From the NCBI GenBank assembly GCA_038246545.1, contig JBBRVW010000037.1, positions 1 through 50,782 on the forward strand: a DNA stretch of 50,782 nucleotides, given 5' to 3'. The stretch is from JBBRVW01 sp038246545. Its GTDB lineage: Bacteria > Actinomycetota > Actinomycetes > JACCUZ01. A model generated the notes under the pieces. It ran no database searches, was not told the origin of the DNA, and saw only the letters and a list, made by a program, of their open reading frames with translations. Positions within the stretch are counted from its first letter, which is position 1; each line of letters starts with the position of its first letter. Below are positions 1 to 8,164 of this stretch, piece after piece. Position numbers and translations under genes: made by a program.

Positions 1-270
1 GCCGACGCGGCACCTGTGGCCGAGGTCCCGGCCGACGCGGCACCTGTGGCCGAGGTCCCGGCCGACGCGGCACCTGTGGCCGAGGTCCCGGCCGACGCGG
101 CACCTGTGGCCGAGGTCCCGGCCGAGGCGGCACCTGTGGCCGAGGTCCCGGCCGAGGCGGCACCTGTGGCCGAGGTCCCGGCCGAGGCGGCACCTGTGGC
201 CGAGGTCCCGGCCGAGGCAGCATCTGTGGCCGAGGTCCCGGCCGACGCGGCACCTGTGGCCGAGGACCCG
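1..270 (+). repeat. Nine 30-bp tandem repeats in the rpsB tail
   Basis: The unit begins GCCGACGCGGCACC and is exactly 30 bp, so each copy adds ten residues (ADAAPVAEVP). Copies 1-4 have GAC at codon 2 and copies 5-8 have GAG. Copy 8 has two further changes (GCA and TCT codons), and copy 9 ends in GACCCG. The array starts at the window edge, so the true copy number may be higher. Near-identity at the DNA level implies recent expansion or homogenisation. Confidence 0.97.
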
Positions 271-315
271 GCGCCCGCTGCCGAGAGCGACAGCACCAGC
301 GACACGAAGGCCTGA
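1..315 (+). CDS. rpsB: 30S ribosomal protein S2, C-terminal end only (partial)
   Basis: An open frame enters from the left edge and stops at 313-315. It shows only a low-complexity tail: about nine decapeptides of the type AEVPADAAPV, then an acidic Ser/Asp/Thr-rich end (AESDSTSDTKA). The S2 fold itself is outside the window. The assignment rests on position: in Actinomycetota rpsB lies directly upstream of tsf, and S2 in this phylum often carries an acidic Ala/Pro/Glu-rich C-terminal extension. S2 is a 30S subunit head protein; the tail would be disordered and solvent-exposed. The GTG codons inside each repeat could be read as starts but are almost certainly internal valines. Identity is an inference from synteny, since no S2 core residue is visible. 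Confidence 0.75.
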   Translation, partial: ADAAPVAEVPADAAPVAEVPADAAPVAEVPADAAPVAEVPAEAAPVAEVPAEAAPVAEVPAEAAPVAEVPAEAASVAEVPADAAPVAEDPAPAAESDSTSDTKA

Positions 316-342
316 GCCGCGGCCGCCGGCCGGTCCCCCGGG

Positions 343-369
343 GGCCGGCCGACGGCGCGTCGGCCGGCC
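343..369 (+). terminator. GC-rich stem-loop between rpsB and tsf
   Basis: A perfect 11-bp inverted repeat: GGCCGGCCGAC at 343-353 and GTCGGCCGGCC at 359-369, with loop GGCGC. It lies 28 bp after the rpsB stop and 39 bp before tsf. No T-tract follows, so it may be a partial terminator, an attenuator or an RNA-processing hairpin that lowers tsf expression relative to rpsB. A further near-palindrome (CCCCCGGGGG) lies just upstream. Confidence 0.5.
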
Positions 370-408
370 GGTTCCCCGATCCGAGAAGAGAGCGAGACCC
401 ACGAAGTC

Positions 409-1239
409 ATGGCGAACATCACCGCCGCTGAGGTCAAGCAGCTCCGCGACGCCACCGGCGCCGGGATGATGGCTGCGAAGAAGGCCCTCGAGGAGGCCGG
501 CGGCGACCAGGACCAGGCCGCCGAGCTGCTGCGCATCAAGGGCGAGACGAAGGTCAAGGAGCGCGGCGCCGCGCGCAGCGCCACCAACGGTCTCGTCGCG
601 GCCGCCGAGGGCGCCATGATCCAGCTCAACTGCGAGACGGACTTCGTCGCGAAGAACGAGCAGTTCCAGCAGCTCGCCGCCGACATCGTCGCCCACGCTG
701 CCAAGACCGGCACCGCCGACTTGCCCGCCCTGCTGGCCGAGACGCTGGCCGACGGCCGCACCGTGCAGGAGAACGTCGACTCGGTGGCTGCGGTCATCGG
801 CGAGAAGCTCGAGCTCACGGCCGTCGTCGTCCTGGGAGCCGAGGGCTCGCAGGTGGCGTCCTACATGCACCGCCGCTCGTCCGACCTGCCCGCGCAGGTC
901 GGCGTCCTCGTCGAGTTCGAGGGCTCTGACCTCGAGGCGGCCCGGGCGGCCGCGATGCAGATCGCCGCGATGCGCCCGACGTACGTCACCCGCGACGAGG
1001 TCCCCTCGGACGTCGTCGAGAACGAGCGGCGGATCGCCGAGGCCACCGCTCGCGAGGAGGGCAAGCCGGAGCAGGCGCTGTCCAAGATCGTCGAAGGTCG
1101 CGTCAACGGCTTCTTCAAGGACGTCACGCTGCTGGAGCAGCCCTCCGTGCTGGACAGCAAGAAGACGGTCAAGGCCGTCCTCGACGCTGCCGGCGTCACC
1201 GTGAAGCGCTTCTCCCGCTTCGAGGTCGGCGGGACCTGA
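409..1239 (+). CDS. tsf: Translation elongation factor Ts
   Basis: A 276-residue EF-Ts, the cytoplasmic nucleotide-exchange factor that recharges EF-Tu with GTP. The N-terminal UBA-like domain begins MANITAAEVKQLRDATGAGM and is followed by the helical KKALEEAGGD segment. The conserved TDFVAKNEQF signature that contacts EF-Tu lies near residues 76-85. Length is normal for actinobacterial EF-Ts. The ATG at 409 is supported by the family N-terminus; a purine-rich stretch (GAGAAGAGAG) lies upstream. It is flanked by rpsB and pyrH in the usual order. Confidence 0.97.
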   Translation: MANITAAEVKQLRDATGAGMMAAKKALEEAGGDQDQAAELLRIKGETKVKERGAARSATNGLVAAAEGAMIQLNCETDFVAKNEQFQQLAADIVAHAAKTGTADLPALLAETLADGRTVQENVDSVAAVIGEKLELTAVVVLGAEGSQVASYMHRRSSDLPAQVGVLVEFEGSDLEAARAAAMQIAAMRPTYVTRDEVPSDVVENERRIAEATAREEGKPEQALSKIVEGRVNGFFKDVTLLEQPSVLDSKKTVKAVLDAAGVTVKRFSRFEVGGT

Positions 1240-1311
1240 CCGGCACGGCTGGCAGACTGGCCGGCAGAGCACCCAGGAGCAAGGCTCCACGACGACGAGG
1301 AGGCCGCGATC

Positions 1312-2091
1312 GTGCAGGGACCCACGGAGGACACCAGCGCGGTCGCGGCCTCGTCCGCGTCCGAGGGCGGCGAGGATGACACGTACCGGCGGGTGGTGCT
1401 CAAGCTGTCCGGCGAGGTGTTCGGCGGCGGCAAGATCGGCGTCGACCCCGACGTGGTGGCCGGCCTGGCCCGCCAGATCGCCGAGGTGGTGCGATCGGGC
1501 GTGCAGGTCGCGATCGTCGTCGGTGGCGGTAACTTCTTCCGCGGCGCCGAGCTCTCGCAGAGCGGCATGGACCGGGCCCGCGCCGACTACATGGGCATGC
1601 TCGGCACGGTCATGAACTGCCTGGCACTGCAGGACTTCCTGGAGAAGCAGGACGTCGAGACCCGGGTCCAGACCGCCATCGCGATGGGGCAGGTCGCCGA
1701 GCCCTACATCCCGCGCAAGGCGATCCGGCACCTCGAGAAGGGCCGCGTCGTCATCTTCGGGGCCGGTGCCGGCATGCCGTACTTCTCCACCGACACGGTG
1801 GCCGCGCAGCGCTGTCTCGAGATCGGCGCCCAGGTACTGCTCATGGGCAAGAAGGGCGTCGACGGGGTCTACGACGCCGACCCGGCCCAGCACCCCGATG
1901 CCGTCCGCTACGACTCGCTGTCCTACGACGAGTTCCTGGCGCGCGGCCTGAAGGTTGCCGACGCCACCGCGATCAGCCTCTGCCGCGACAACCGGTTGCC
2001 CATCGTCGTGTTCAACATGACGGAGGAGGGCAACATCGCGCGCGCGGTGCACGGCGAGAAGATCGGCACGATCATCGGCCCGGACTCCTGA
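1312..2091 (+). CDS. pyrH: UMP kinase
   Basis: A 259-residue amino-acid-kinase-family UMP kinase (UMP + ATP to UDP + ADP), the pyrimidine nucleotide step after OMP decarboxylase. It has the phosphate-binding VVLKLSGEVFGG near residue 28, the glycine-rich VVGGGNFFRG near residue 65, and the GADGVYDADP-type segment seen here as KKGVDGVYDADP. The start chosen is GTG 1312, preceded by GAGGAGG at 1297-1303 with 8-nt spacing. This gives an N-terminal extension of about 25 residues rich in Ala/Ser/Glu before the kinase fold. It sits 72 bp after tsf and 78 bp before frr. Confidence 0.96.
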   Translation: MQGPTEDTSAVAASSASEGGEDDTYRRVVLKLSGEVFGGGKIGVDPDVVAGLARQIAEVVRSGVQVAIVVGGGNFFRGAELSQSGMDRARADYMGMLGTVMNCLALQDFLEKQDVETRVQTAIAMGQVAEPYIPRKAIRHLEKGRVVIFGAGAGMPYFSTDTVAAQRCLEIGAQVLLMGKKGVDGVYDADPAQHPDAVRYDSLSYDEFLARGLKVADATAISLCRDNRLPIVVFNMTEEGNIARAVHGEKIGTIIGPDS

Positions 2092-2169
2092 GCACCCCAG
2101 CCAGCCGGAACGAGCAGCCCGCAGAGCGAGTACGAGACAGCACCCGACCAGACCGATGCAGGAGACCAC

Positions 2170-2727
2170 GTGATCGACGAGACCCTCTTCGAGGCCGAGG
2201 AGAAGATGGAGAAGGCCGTCTCCGTCGCCAAGGGCGACCTCTCCTCGATCCGCACCGGACGCGCCAACCCGAGCATGTTCAACAAGATCCTCGTCGACTA
2301 CTACGGCGCCCCGACCCCGGTGAACCAGCTCGCCTCGTTCCACGTCGCCGACGCCCGGATGCTCACCCTCACGCCGTTCGACAAGGGCGCCATGGGCGCC
2401 ATCGAGAAGGCCATCCGCGACTCCGACCTCGGGGTGAACCCCACCAACGACGGCGCCATCATCCGCGTGGTGTTCCCGCAGCTGACGGAGGACCGTCGCA
2501 AGGAGTTCATCAAGGTCGCGCACAAGAAGGCCGAGGACGCCCGGATCTCGATCCGCAACGTACGTCGGCACGCCAAGGACGAGCTCGACCGGCTGGCTAA
2601 GGACGGCGAGGTCGGCGAGGACGACGCCTCGCGCGGCGAGAAGGAGCTGGAGAAGGTCACCCAGCGGCACGTCGCCTCCGTCGACGATCTGGTCAAGCAC
2701 AAGGAGTCCGAGCTCCTCGAGGTCTGA
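2170..2727 (+). CDS. frr: Ribosome recycling factor
   Basis: A 185-residue RRF, which splits post-termination ribosomes together with EF-G. It begins with the long-helix domain I (MIDETLFEAEEKMEKAV). It then shows the diagnostic SSIRTGRANPSMF near residues 25-37, YYGAPTPVNQLASF near 45-58, and the C-terminal helix region VRRHAKDELDRLAKDGE. Full family length. The start is GTG 2170 with GGAG just upstream. It follows pyrH as in nearly all bacteria and precedes cdsA by 17 bp. Confidence 0.97.
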   Translation: MIDETLFEAEEKMEKAVSVAKGDLSSIRTGRANPSMFNKILVDYYGAPTPVNQLASFHVADARMLTLTPFDKGAMGAIEKAIRDSDLGVNPTNDGAIIRVVFPQLTEDRRKEFIKVAHKKAEDARISIRNVRRHAKDELDRLAKDGEVGEDDASRGEKELEKVTQRHVASVDDLVKHKESELLEV

Positions 2728-2744
2728 GGGCCGGCCACACAGAG

Positions 2745-3632
2745 ATGACCGCCGACCAGGAGGCCCAGGGCAGCTCACCGCTCGAGCCGGTCCCGATGCA
2801 GCCGGTGCCGCCGCCGGAGCGGCGCACCCGGGCAGGCCGCAACCTGCCCGCGGCAGTCGCGGTCGGGCTGGCGATGGGGGTCGTGGTCATCGCCACGCTG
2901 TACCTCTGGAAACCCGCCTTCGTGGTGGTGGTCGTGGCCGCAGCGGTCCTCGGGGTCTGGGAGCTGGGGCACGCGTTCGCCGAGGACCGGGTGCGGGTGC
3001 CCCTCGTGCCGCTGTCCGTGGGGGCGGCCGCCATCGTCGTCTCGGCGTATGCCGGGGGCAGCGAGGCGATGCTCGTCGCGCTCACCCTGACGGTGCTGGG
3101 CACGATGCTCTGGCGGGCGCCCGAGAATGCCAAGGGCTACGTGCGCGACGTCACCGCGAGCGCCTTCGCGGCGCTCTATGTCCCGTTCCTCGCCGCCTTC
3201 GCCGTGCTCATGCTGCGCCCCGACGACGGACCCGACCGGGTCGTGACGTTCGTCGTGCTGGTGGTGCTCAGCGACGTGGGCGGCTACGCCGCCGGGGTCC
3301 TGTTCGGCAAGCACCCGATGGCCCCCACGGTCAGCCCGAAGAAGTCGTGGGAGGGCTTCGGTGGGTCGGCACTGTTCTGCGCCCTCGGCGGGGCGGTCGC
3401 GCTGCCCGCCCTGCTCGACGGCGTCGTCTGGCAGGGTGCGCTCATCGGTCTGGCCGTCATGGTCACCGCCACGCTCGGCGACCTGGGGGAGTCCATGATC
3501 AAGCGCGATCTCGGCATCAAGGACATGGGCAGCCTGCTGCCCGGCCACGGCGGCGTCATGGATCGCCTCGACTCCTTGCTGCCGGCCGCACCGGTCGCCT
3601 ACCTGCTGCTCGCCTGGCTCGTCCCGGCCTGA
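2745..3632 (+). CDS. cdsA: Phosphatidate cytidylyltransferase
   Basis: A 295-residue integral membrane CDP-diacylglycerol synthase (CTP + phosphatidate to CDP-diacylglycerol + PPi). A Pro-rich cytosolic N-terminus of about 40 residues precedes roughly eight hydrophobic segments. The family signature is present near the C-terminus as MIKRDLGIKDMGSLLPGHGG followed by a conserved Asp-Arg-x-Asp. SPKKSWEGFGG lies about 60 residues earlier. It supplies the precursor for phosphatidylinositol, phosphatidylglycerol and cardiolipin. It sits between frr and rlmN as is typical of Actinomycetota. Confidence 0.95.
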   Translation: MTADQEAQGSSPLEPVPMQPVPPPERRTRAGRNLPAAVAVGLAMGVVVIATLYLWKPAFVVVVVAAAVLGVWELGHAFAEDRVRVPLVPLSVGAAAIVVSAYAGGSEAMLVALTLTVLGTMLWRAPENAKGYVRDVTASAFAALYVPFLAAFAVLMLRPDDGPDRVVTFVVLVVLSDVGGYAAGVLFGKHPMAPTVSPKKSWEGFGGSALFCALGGAVALPALLDGVVWQGALIGLAVMVTATLGDLGESMIKRDLGIKDMGSLLPGHGGVMDRLDSLLPAAPVAYLLLAWLVPA

Positions 3633-3658
3633 CCGCGTTCGACAGAGAGAGAAGGACA

Positions 3659-4774
3659 GTGCCCGTCGCCCCCGGTGAGCTCGTCTTCGCGGCTCCGCGC
3701 CGCGCGAAGCCACCGCGCCACCTCGCGGACCTCGACCCCGCGCAGCGTCGCGACGCCGTGGCCGAGCTGGGGGAGAAGGCGTTCCGCGCCGGTCAGCTCG
3801 CGACGCACTACTTCGACCACCTCGGCGACGACCCGGAGCAGATGACCACCGTGCCGAAGGCGTCCCGCGCGCGACTCGTCGAGGCGCTCCTGCCACCCCT
3901 GCTCACCGCGGTGCGGCACCTCGACTGCGACGGCGGCCGCACCCGCAAGACGGTGTGGCGGCTCTTCGACGGGGCCACGGTCGAGAGCGTGCTCATGCGC
4001 TACCCCAAGCGCGTCACCATGTGCGTCTCCTCCCAGGCCGGCTGCGGCATGAACTGCCCGTTCTGCGCCACCGGACAGGCCGGCCTGACCCGCAACATGT
4101 CGGCCGGCGAGATCGTCGACCAGGTCGTCGCCGGTGCCCGGATGCTGCAGCGCGGCGAGATCGCGGGCGGACCGGCCCGGATCTCCAACGTCGTCTTCAT
4201 GGGCATGGGTGAGCCGCTGGCCAACTACAAGGCCGTCATCGGTGCCGTACGCCGGCTCACCGACCCCGCGCCGGACGGCCTGGGCATGTCCCAGCGCAAC
4301 GTCACCGTGTCGACCGTGGGCCTGGTGCCTGCCATGGAGAAGCTCACCGCCGAGGGCCTGAACGTCACGCTCGCCCTGTCGCTGCACGCGCCCGACGACG
4401 AGCTGCGCGACGAGCTGGTGCCGGTCAACACCCGGTGGAAGGTCGCCGAGGTGCTCGACGCGGCGCACCGCTACTTCGAGGTGACCGGCCGCCGGGTGAG
4501 CCTCGAGTACGCGCTGATCCGCGACATCAACGACCACCGCTGGCGCGCCGACCTGCTCGGCACCGAGCTCAATCGCCGCGGCCGTGGCTGGGTGCACGTC
4601 AACCCGATCCCGCTGAACCCCACACCGGGCTCGAAGTGGACCGCGAGCGACCGCGACGTCGAGAAGACGTTCGTCGAGCGGCTGCGGGCGCACGGCATCC
4701 CCACCACGGTGCGCAACACCCGCGGTCGTGAGATCGACGGCGCCTGCGGCCAGCTCGCGGCGGTGACCGGGTGA
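3659..4774 (+). CDS. rlmN: 23S rRNA (adenine2503-C2)/tRNA (A37) methyltransferase
   Basis: A radical-SAM methyltransferase of 371 residues that methylates C2 of A2503 in 23S rRNA and of A37 in some tRNAs. The 4Fe-4S cluster motif CGMNCPFC lies near residues 128-135. VFMGMGEPLANY and the SLHAPDDELRDELVP region follow. The second catalytic cysteine is in GACGQL, about nine residues from the end. The frame is open far upstream inside cdsA, but the real start is GTG 3659, preceded by GAGAGAAGGA and giving normal family length. Its stop overlaps the start of the next gene. Confidence 0.95.
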   Translation: MPVAPGELVFAAPRRAKPPRHLADLDPAQRRDAVAELGEKAFRAGQLATHYFDHLGDDPEQMTTVPKASRARLVEALLPPLLTAVRHLDCDGGRTRKTVWRLFDGATVESVLMRYPKRVTMCVSSQAGCGMNCPFCATGQAGLTRNMSAGEIVDQVVAGARMLQRGEIAGGPARISNVVFMGMGEPLANYKAVIGAVRRLTDPAPDGLGMSQRNVTVSTVGLVPAMEKLTAEGLNVTLALSLHAPDDELRDELVPVNTRWKVAEVLDAAHRYFEVTGRRVSLEYALIRDINDHRWRADLLGTELNRRGRGWVHVNPIPLNPTPGSKWTASDRDVEKTFVERLRAHGIPTTVRNTRGREIDGACGQLAAVTG

Positions 4775-5361
4775 GCCACCACGACCGCTTCCGGCGCGCC
4801 GGCCGCCTGCGCAAGGGCTACCACCGGCGCCAGGTCGACGCGTTCCTCAACCACGTCGAGGTGTCGCTCAGCGGTGTCTTCCCGCCGCCGACAGCGTCCG
4901 AGGTCCGCCAGGTCGGGTTCGAGCTGGTGCGCAGCGGCTACGACGTCGAGGAGGTCGACGCGCACCTCGATGCGCTCGAGGAGAAGGTCGTCGCCGCGCA
5001 GAGCATGACGGCCGGCCGGCGGGGCAAGCCTGACCCGGACAGCGAGTCGGCCTACCTGCGCGAGCAGCTCGCGGCGTCGTACATGCAGCGCTTCCCGCGT
5101 GCCGGCACGCTGCGCCGCGGCTACCAGGTCGACGACGTCGACGATGTCGTCGACCGGGTGGTGGCAGCCCTCGACGGCCAGGGCAGCCTGACCCTGGAGG
5201 AGGTCCGGGCGGTGGCCTTCCGGCCCAAGCGTGGCGGCTACCGCGAGGACGCCGTCGACGAGGCGATGGACCGGGTGATCGAGCATCTGCTCCTCGTGCG
5301 CCGGCTCGGCGCGCCGGAGCACTCGGAACAGCCCCATCCGCCGGCGCAGCCCGCGACTTGA
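4771..5361 (+). CDS. DivIVA-domain repeat protein
   Basis: A 196-residue soluble protein starting at GTG 4771 inside the last codons of rlmN, so probably translationally coupled. It contains four short DivIVA-type modules (GY-x-x-x-x-VD-x-x-L/V). Two are of form FRRAGRLRKGYHRRQVDAFL (near residues 6 and 107). Two are of form EVRQVGFELVRSGYDVEEVD (near residues 48 and 149). It is therefore an internal duplication of a two-module block. DivIVA modules bind membrane curvature and recruit growth or division proteins; it lacks the long coiled coil of Wag31. This matches the DivIVA-repeat family known from Actinomycetota, whose function is not established. Confidence 0.75.
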   Translation: MSHHDRFRRAGRLRKGYHRRQVDAFLNHVEVSLSGVFPPPTASEVRQVGFELVRSGYDVEEVDAHLDALEEKVVAAQSMTAGRRGKPDPDSESAYLREQLAASYMQRFPRAGTLRRGYQVDDVDDVVDRVVAALDGQGSLTLEEVRAVAFRPKRGGYREDAVDEAMDRVIEHLLLVRRLGAPEHSEQPHPPAQPAT

Positions 5362-5406
5362 CCGCGGGTCTGGCGCGTCGCAGCACCGCCGGGTGAGGAT
5401 GCCCGG

Positions 5407-7302
5407 ATGAGCGACTACCGGACGACCTACCAGCGCAGCATCGACGACCCGGACGCGTTCTGGGCCGAGGCTGCCCGCGCCGTCGACTGGCGGAGGCCGC
5501 CGACGACGGTGCTCGACAGGGGCGACGCGCCGTTCTACCGCTGGTTCCCGGACGGTGTCCTCAACACGTGCGAGAACGCGCTCGACCGGCACGTGGCGGC
5601 CGGCGCCGGCGACCGCACCGCGCTGGTCTACGACAGCCCGGTCACCGGCACGACGCGCACCTACACCTACAGTCAGCTGCTCGACGAGGTCGCGACCTTC
5701 GCCGGAGCGCTGGCCTCGCTCGGCGTCGTCAAGGGCGACCGGGTCGTCGTCTACCTGCCGATGGTGCCCGAGGCGGTCGTCGCGATGCTGGCCTGCGCAC
5801 GGCTCGGCGCGGTGCACTCGGTCGTGTTCGGCGGGTTCGCGGCCGCAGAGCTCGCAGCCCGGGTCGACGACGCCCGCCCGAAGATCGTCGTGACGGCGTC
5901 GTGCGGCATCGAGGTCGCCCGGGTGGTCGAGTACAAGCCGTTGCTCGACCGGGCGCTCGAGCTGTCGTCGCACGCGCCGGAGCACGTGGTCCTGCTGCAG
6001 CGGCCGCAGGCCGTCGCCGCGATGACCGAGGGTCGGGACCTCGACTGGCACCGGCTGGTCGCGGCCGCCGAGCCGGCCGACCCCGTCCCGGTCGCGGCGA
6101 CCGACCCGCTCTACATCCTGTACACGTCGGGAACGACCGCGAGGCCGAAGGGCGTGGTGCGAGACAACGGCGGGCACGCTGTCGCGCTCACCTGGTCGAT
6201 GACCCACATCTACGACATCGGGCCTGGCGACGTGTGGTGGACCGCGTCGGACGTCGGGTGGGTCGTCGGCCACTCCTACATCGTCTACGCGCCGCTGCTC
6301 GTCGGCGCGACCACCGTGCTCTACGAGGGCAAGCCGGTCGGGACGCCGGACGCCGGCGCTTTCTGGCGGGTCGTGTCGGAGCACGGCGTCAAGGCGCTGT
6401 TCACCGCACCGACCGCGATCCGCGCGGTGAAGAAGGAGGACCCGGAGGGGAAGCTGCTCGCTCCCTACGACGTGTCGTCGCTGCAGACGTTGTTCCTCGC
6501 GGGGGAGCGGCTGGACCCCGACACCTGGCAGTGGGCCACCGACGAGCTCGGCGTACCTGTCGTCGACCACTGGTGGCAGACCGAGACCGGCTGGCCGATC
6601 GCGGCGAACCTGCGCGGGCTGGAGCCGATGCCGATCAAGCCGGGCTCGCCGACGGTCGCCGTACCCGGCTACGACGTCCGGGTGCTCGACCCGTCCGGTG
6701 TCGAGGTGCCGCCGGGCACCGAGGGCGCCATCTGCCTCAAGCTGCCGCTGCCGCCGGGCACGCTGCCGACGCTGTGGCACGACGACGACCGGTTCGTCGC
6801 TTCCTACCTGTCGGCGTTCGCCGGCTACTACCTCACCGGCGACGGCGGCTACGTCGACGACGACGGCTACCTGTTCGTCATGGGCCGCACCGACGACGTC
6901 ATCAACGTCGCCGGGCACCGGCTGTCGACCGGGTCGATGGAGGCTGTCGTCGCCGGTCACCCGGCGGTGGCGGAGTGCTGCGTCATCGGCGTCCACGACG
7001 ACCTCAAGGGACAGGTGCCTCGCGGCCTGGTGGTGCTCAAGGCCGGGGTGGACCTGGACCCCGACCAGCTGCGGGGCGAGCTGGTGCAGCGGGTCCGCGA
7101 CGAGATCGGCGCGGTGGCGTCGTTCCGCCAGGTAGACGTCGTCGCCGCCCTGCCGAAGACCCGGTCGGGCAAGATCCTGCGCCGGTCGCTGCGCGCCATC
7201 GCAGATGGGAAGGACGAGCCGGTGCCCTCGACGATCGAGGACCCCACGGTGCTCGACACCCTGCGCATCACGCTGACAGGACAGCCGGCGGCACCGGGAT
7301 GA
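5407..7302 (+). CDS. prpE: Acetyl/propionyl-CoA synthetase (PrpE-like)
   Basis: A 631-residue ANL-superfamily acyl-CoA synthetase of the ACS/PrpE branch (carboxylate + ATP + CoA to acyl-CoA + AMP + PPi). The P-loop-like YTSGTTARPKGVVRDNGG lies near residue 239, the adenine-binding WWQTETGWPI near 395, and the hinge GRTDDVINVAGHR near 496. The acetylatable lysine is in PKTRSGKILRR near residue 590. The C-terminal DGKDEPVPSTIEDP resembles PrpE more than AcsA. ATG 5407 is preceded by GGTGAGG. Lysine acetylation is a likely control, inferred from the family. It stands alone on its strand before the convergent TetR gene; an acetate-preferring enzyme cannot be excluded. Confidence 0.85.
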   Translation: MSDYRTTYQRSIDDPDAFWAEAARAVDWRRPPTTVLDRGDAPFYRWFPDGVLNTCENALDRHVAAGAGDRTALVYDSPVTGTTRTYTYSQLLDEVATFAGALASLGVVKGDRVVVYLPMVPEAVVAMLACARLGAVHSVVFGGFAAAELAARVDDARPKIVVTASCGIEVARVVEYKPLLDRALELSSHAPEHVVLLQRPQAVAAMTEGRDLDWHRLVAAAEPADPVPVAATDPLYILYTSGTTARPKGVVRDNGGHAVALTWSMTHIYDIGPGDVWWTASDVGWVVGHSYIVYAPLLVGATTVLYEGKPVGTPDAGAFWRVVSEHGVKALFTAPTAIRAVKKEDPEGKLLAPYDVSSLQTLFLAGERLDPDTWQWATDELGVPVVDHWWQTETGWPIAANLRGLEPMPIKPGSPTVAVPGYDVRVLDPSGVEVPPGTEGAICLKLPLPPGTLPTLWHDDDRFVASYLSAFAGYYLTGDGGYVDDDGYLFVMGRTDDVINVAGHRLSTGSMEAVVAGHPAVAECCVIGVHDDLKGQVPRGLVVLKAGVDLDPDQLRGELVQRVRDEIGAVASFRQVDVVAALPKTRSGKILRRSLRAIADGKDEPVPSTIEDPTVLDTLRITLTGQPAAPG

Positions 7303-7315
7303 TGCGGACGTGGCG

Positions 7316-7993
7316 CTACGTGGTGGCTCCGGCACGTCGGAGCCCGTCGAGCAGCAGGTCGAGGCCGAACGCGAACTCCTTGCCGTAGTCGTACCCCGGC
7401 TTCAGCACGTGCTCGAAGGTCAGCTCGGCGAGGTGCGGGTACTCGTCGACGGGGAAGCGCGCCAGGATCGCCTGCGCGAGCTCGGCTACCTGCTCCGGGG
7501 ACTCGAACGGCAGGGCTCGGTCGGACATGGCGAAGCCGTAGGTGTAACTGTCCAGCAGCGAGTACGCGTGCGCGACCAGCGCGACGGGAAAACCGGCCCG
7601 ACGGAGGCAGCCGATGACGTCGTCGTGGTGTCTCAGGTTGGCCGGGCCGGGAGTGCTGCGCGACTCCATGAGCCCGTTCGCCCAGCGGTGCCGGCCGAGC
7701 ACCGCCCGGACGGACACGGCGCGCGCTCGCATGGCCGCCTGCCACTCGCCGTCTAGGGGGAACTCGATCTCGGCGAAGACCAGGTCGATCATGCCGTCGA
7801 CGAGGTCGTCCCTGTTCGTGACGTGGTGGTACAGCGACATCGCCTCGACGCCCAGCGCCTGGCCGAGCTTGCGCATGCTCAGCCACTCCAGCCCGTGCTC
7901 GTCAGCCAGCGCGAGCCCGGCGCGGAGCACGCGGTCGCGGCTCAGGGGGACCCGGGCGACCGGCCGCGCACGGGGTGTCCGGTCCGCAGGCAT
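7316..7993 (-). CDS. TetR-family transcriptional repressor
   Basis: A 225-residue TetR regulator. The N-terminal HTH spans about residues 18-63, with recognition segment VEAMSLYHHVTNRDDLVDGM. It is followed by the TetR_C_1-type all-helical ligand-binding and dimerisation domain. ATG at 7993 is preceded by GGAGGAG. It is divergent from the oxidoreductase at 8165. The 170-bp gap holds two copies of a 13-bp palindrome placed within a strong promoter (see 8039-8077), so it very likely represses its neighbour and itself. The inducer is unknown; the regulated product suggests a small reactive carbonyl or quinone. Confidence 0.88.
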   Translation of the reverse strand: MPADRTPRARPVARVPLSRDRVLRAGLALADEHGLEWLSMRKLGQALGVEAMSLYHHVTNRDDLVDGMIDLVFAEIEFPLDGEWQAAMRARAVSVRAVLGRHRWANGLMESRSTPGPANLRHHDDVIGCLRRAGFPVALVAHAYSLLDSYTYGFAMSDRALPFESPEQVAELAQAILARFPVDEYPHLAELTFEHVLKPGYDYGKEFAFGLDLLLDGLRRAGATT

Positions 7994-8038
7994 GTGGCTC
8001 CTCCTCGTCGCGCGCGGGGTGGCTACGGGTGTGCTCCC

Positions 8039-8077
8039 TTGACAGTCTTACATCGTAAGCGTATCTTACACCGTAAG
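8039..8077 (+). promoter_or_regulatory. Promoter of the oxidoreductase gene with two TetR operators
   Basis: A near-consensus sigma-70-type promoter: TTGACA at 8039-8044, a 17-bp spacer, and TATCTT at 8062-8067. Operator 1, CTTAC-ATC-GTAAG (8047-8059), fills the spacer. Operator 2, CTTAC-ACC-GTAAG (8065-8077), covers the -10 box and start point. The centres are 18 bp apart, close to two helical turns, as for cooperative binding of two TetR dimers. The leader to the ATG at 8165 is about 90 nt. Confidence 0.8.
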
Positions 8078-8164
8078 AGGCCGCGGCGCGGCATCGTCCA
8101 CGGCCCCGATCGGAGCCACCGTGGCCCAGCCCCCCGGCCCCCGGGCCGTATCAAAGGACAGCCG

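Noticed and set aside
1..270. 30-bp array considered as a CRISPR array
   Set aside because: Units are contiguous with no spacers and are in frame with a coding sequence.
2775..3896. Long minus-strand frame opposite cdsA and rlmN
   Set aside because: Arg/Gly/His-rich composition with no domain; it is the mirror of two certain genes in GC-rich DNA.
4471..7335. 954-codon minus-strand frame opposite prpE and neighbours
   Set aside because: Low-complexity Arg/Val/Asp/His text, no recognisable motif, and it fully overlaps well-supported genes.
5568..7388. 606-codon plus-strand frame inside prpE
   Set aside because: An alternative frame of prpE with Arg/Gly-rich translation and no family resemblance.
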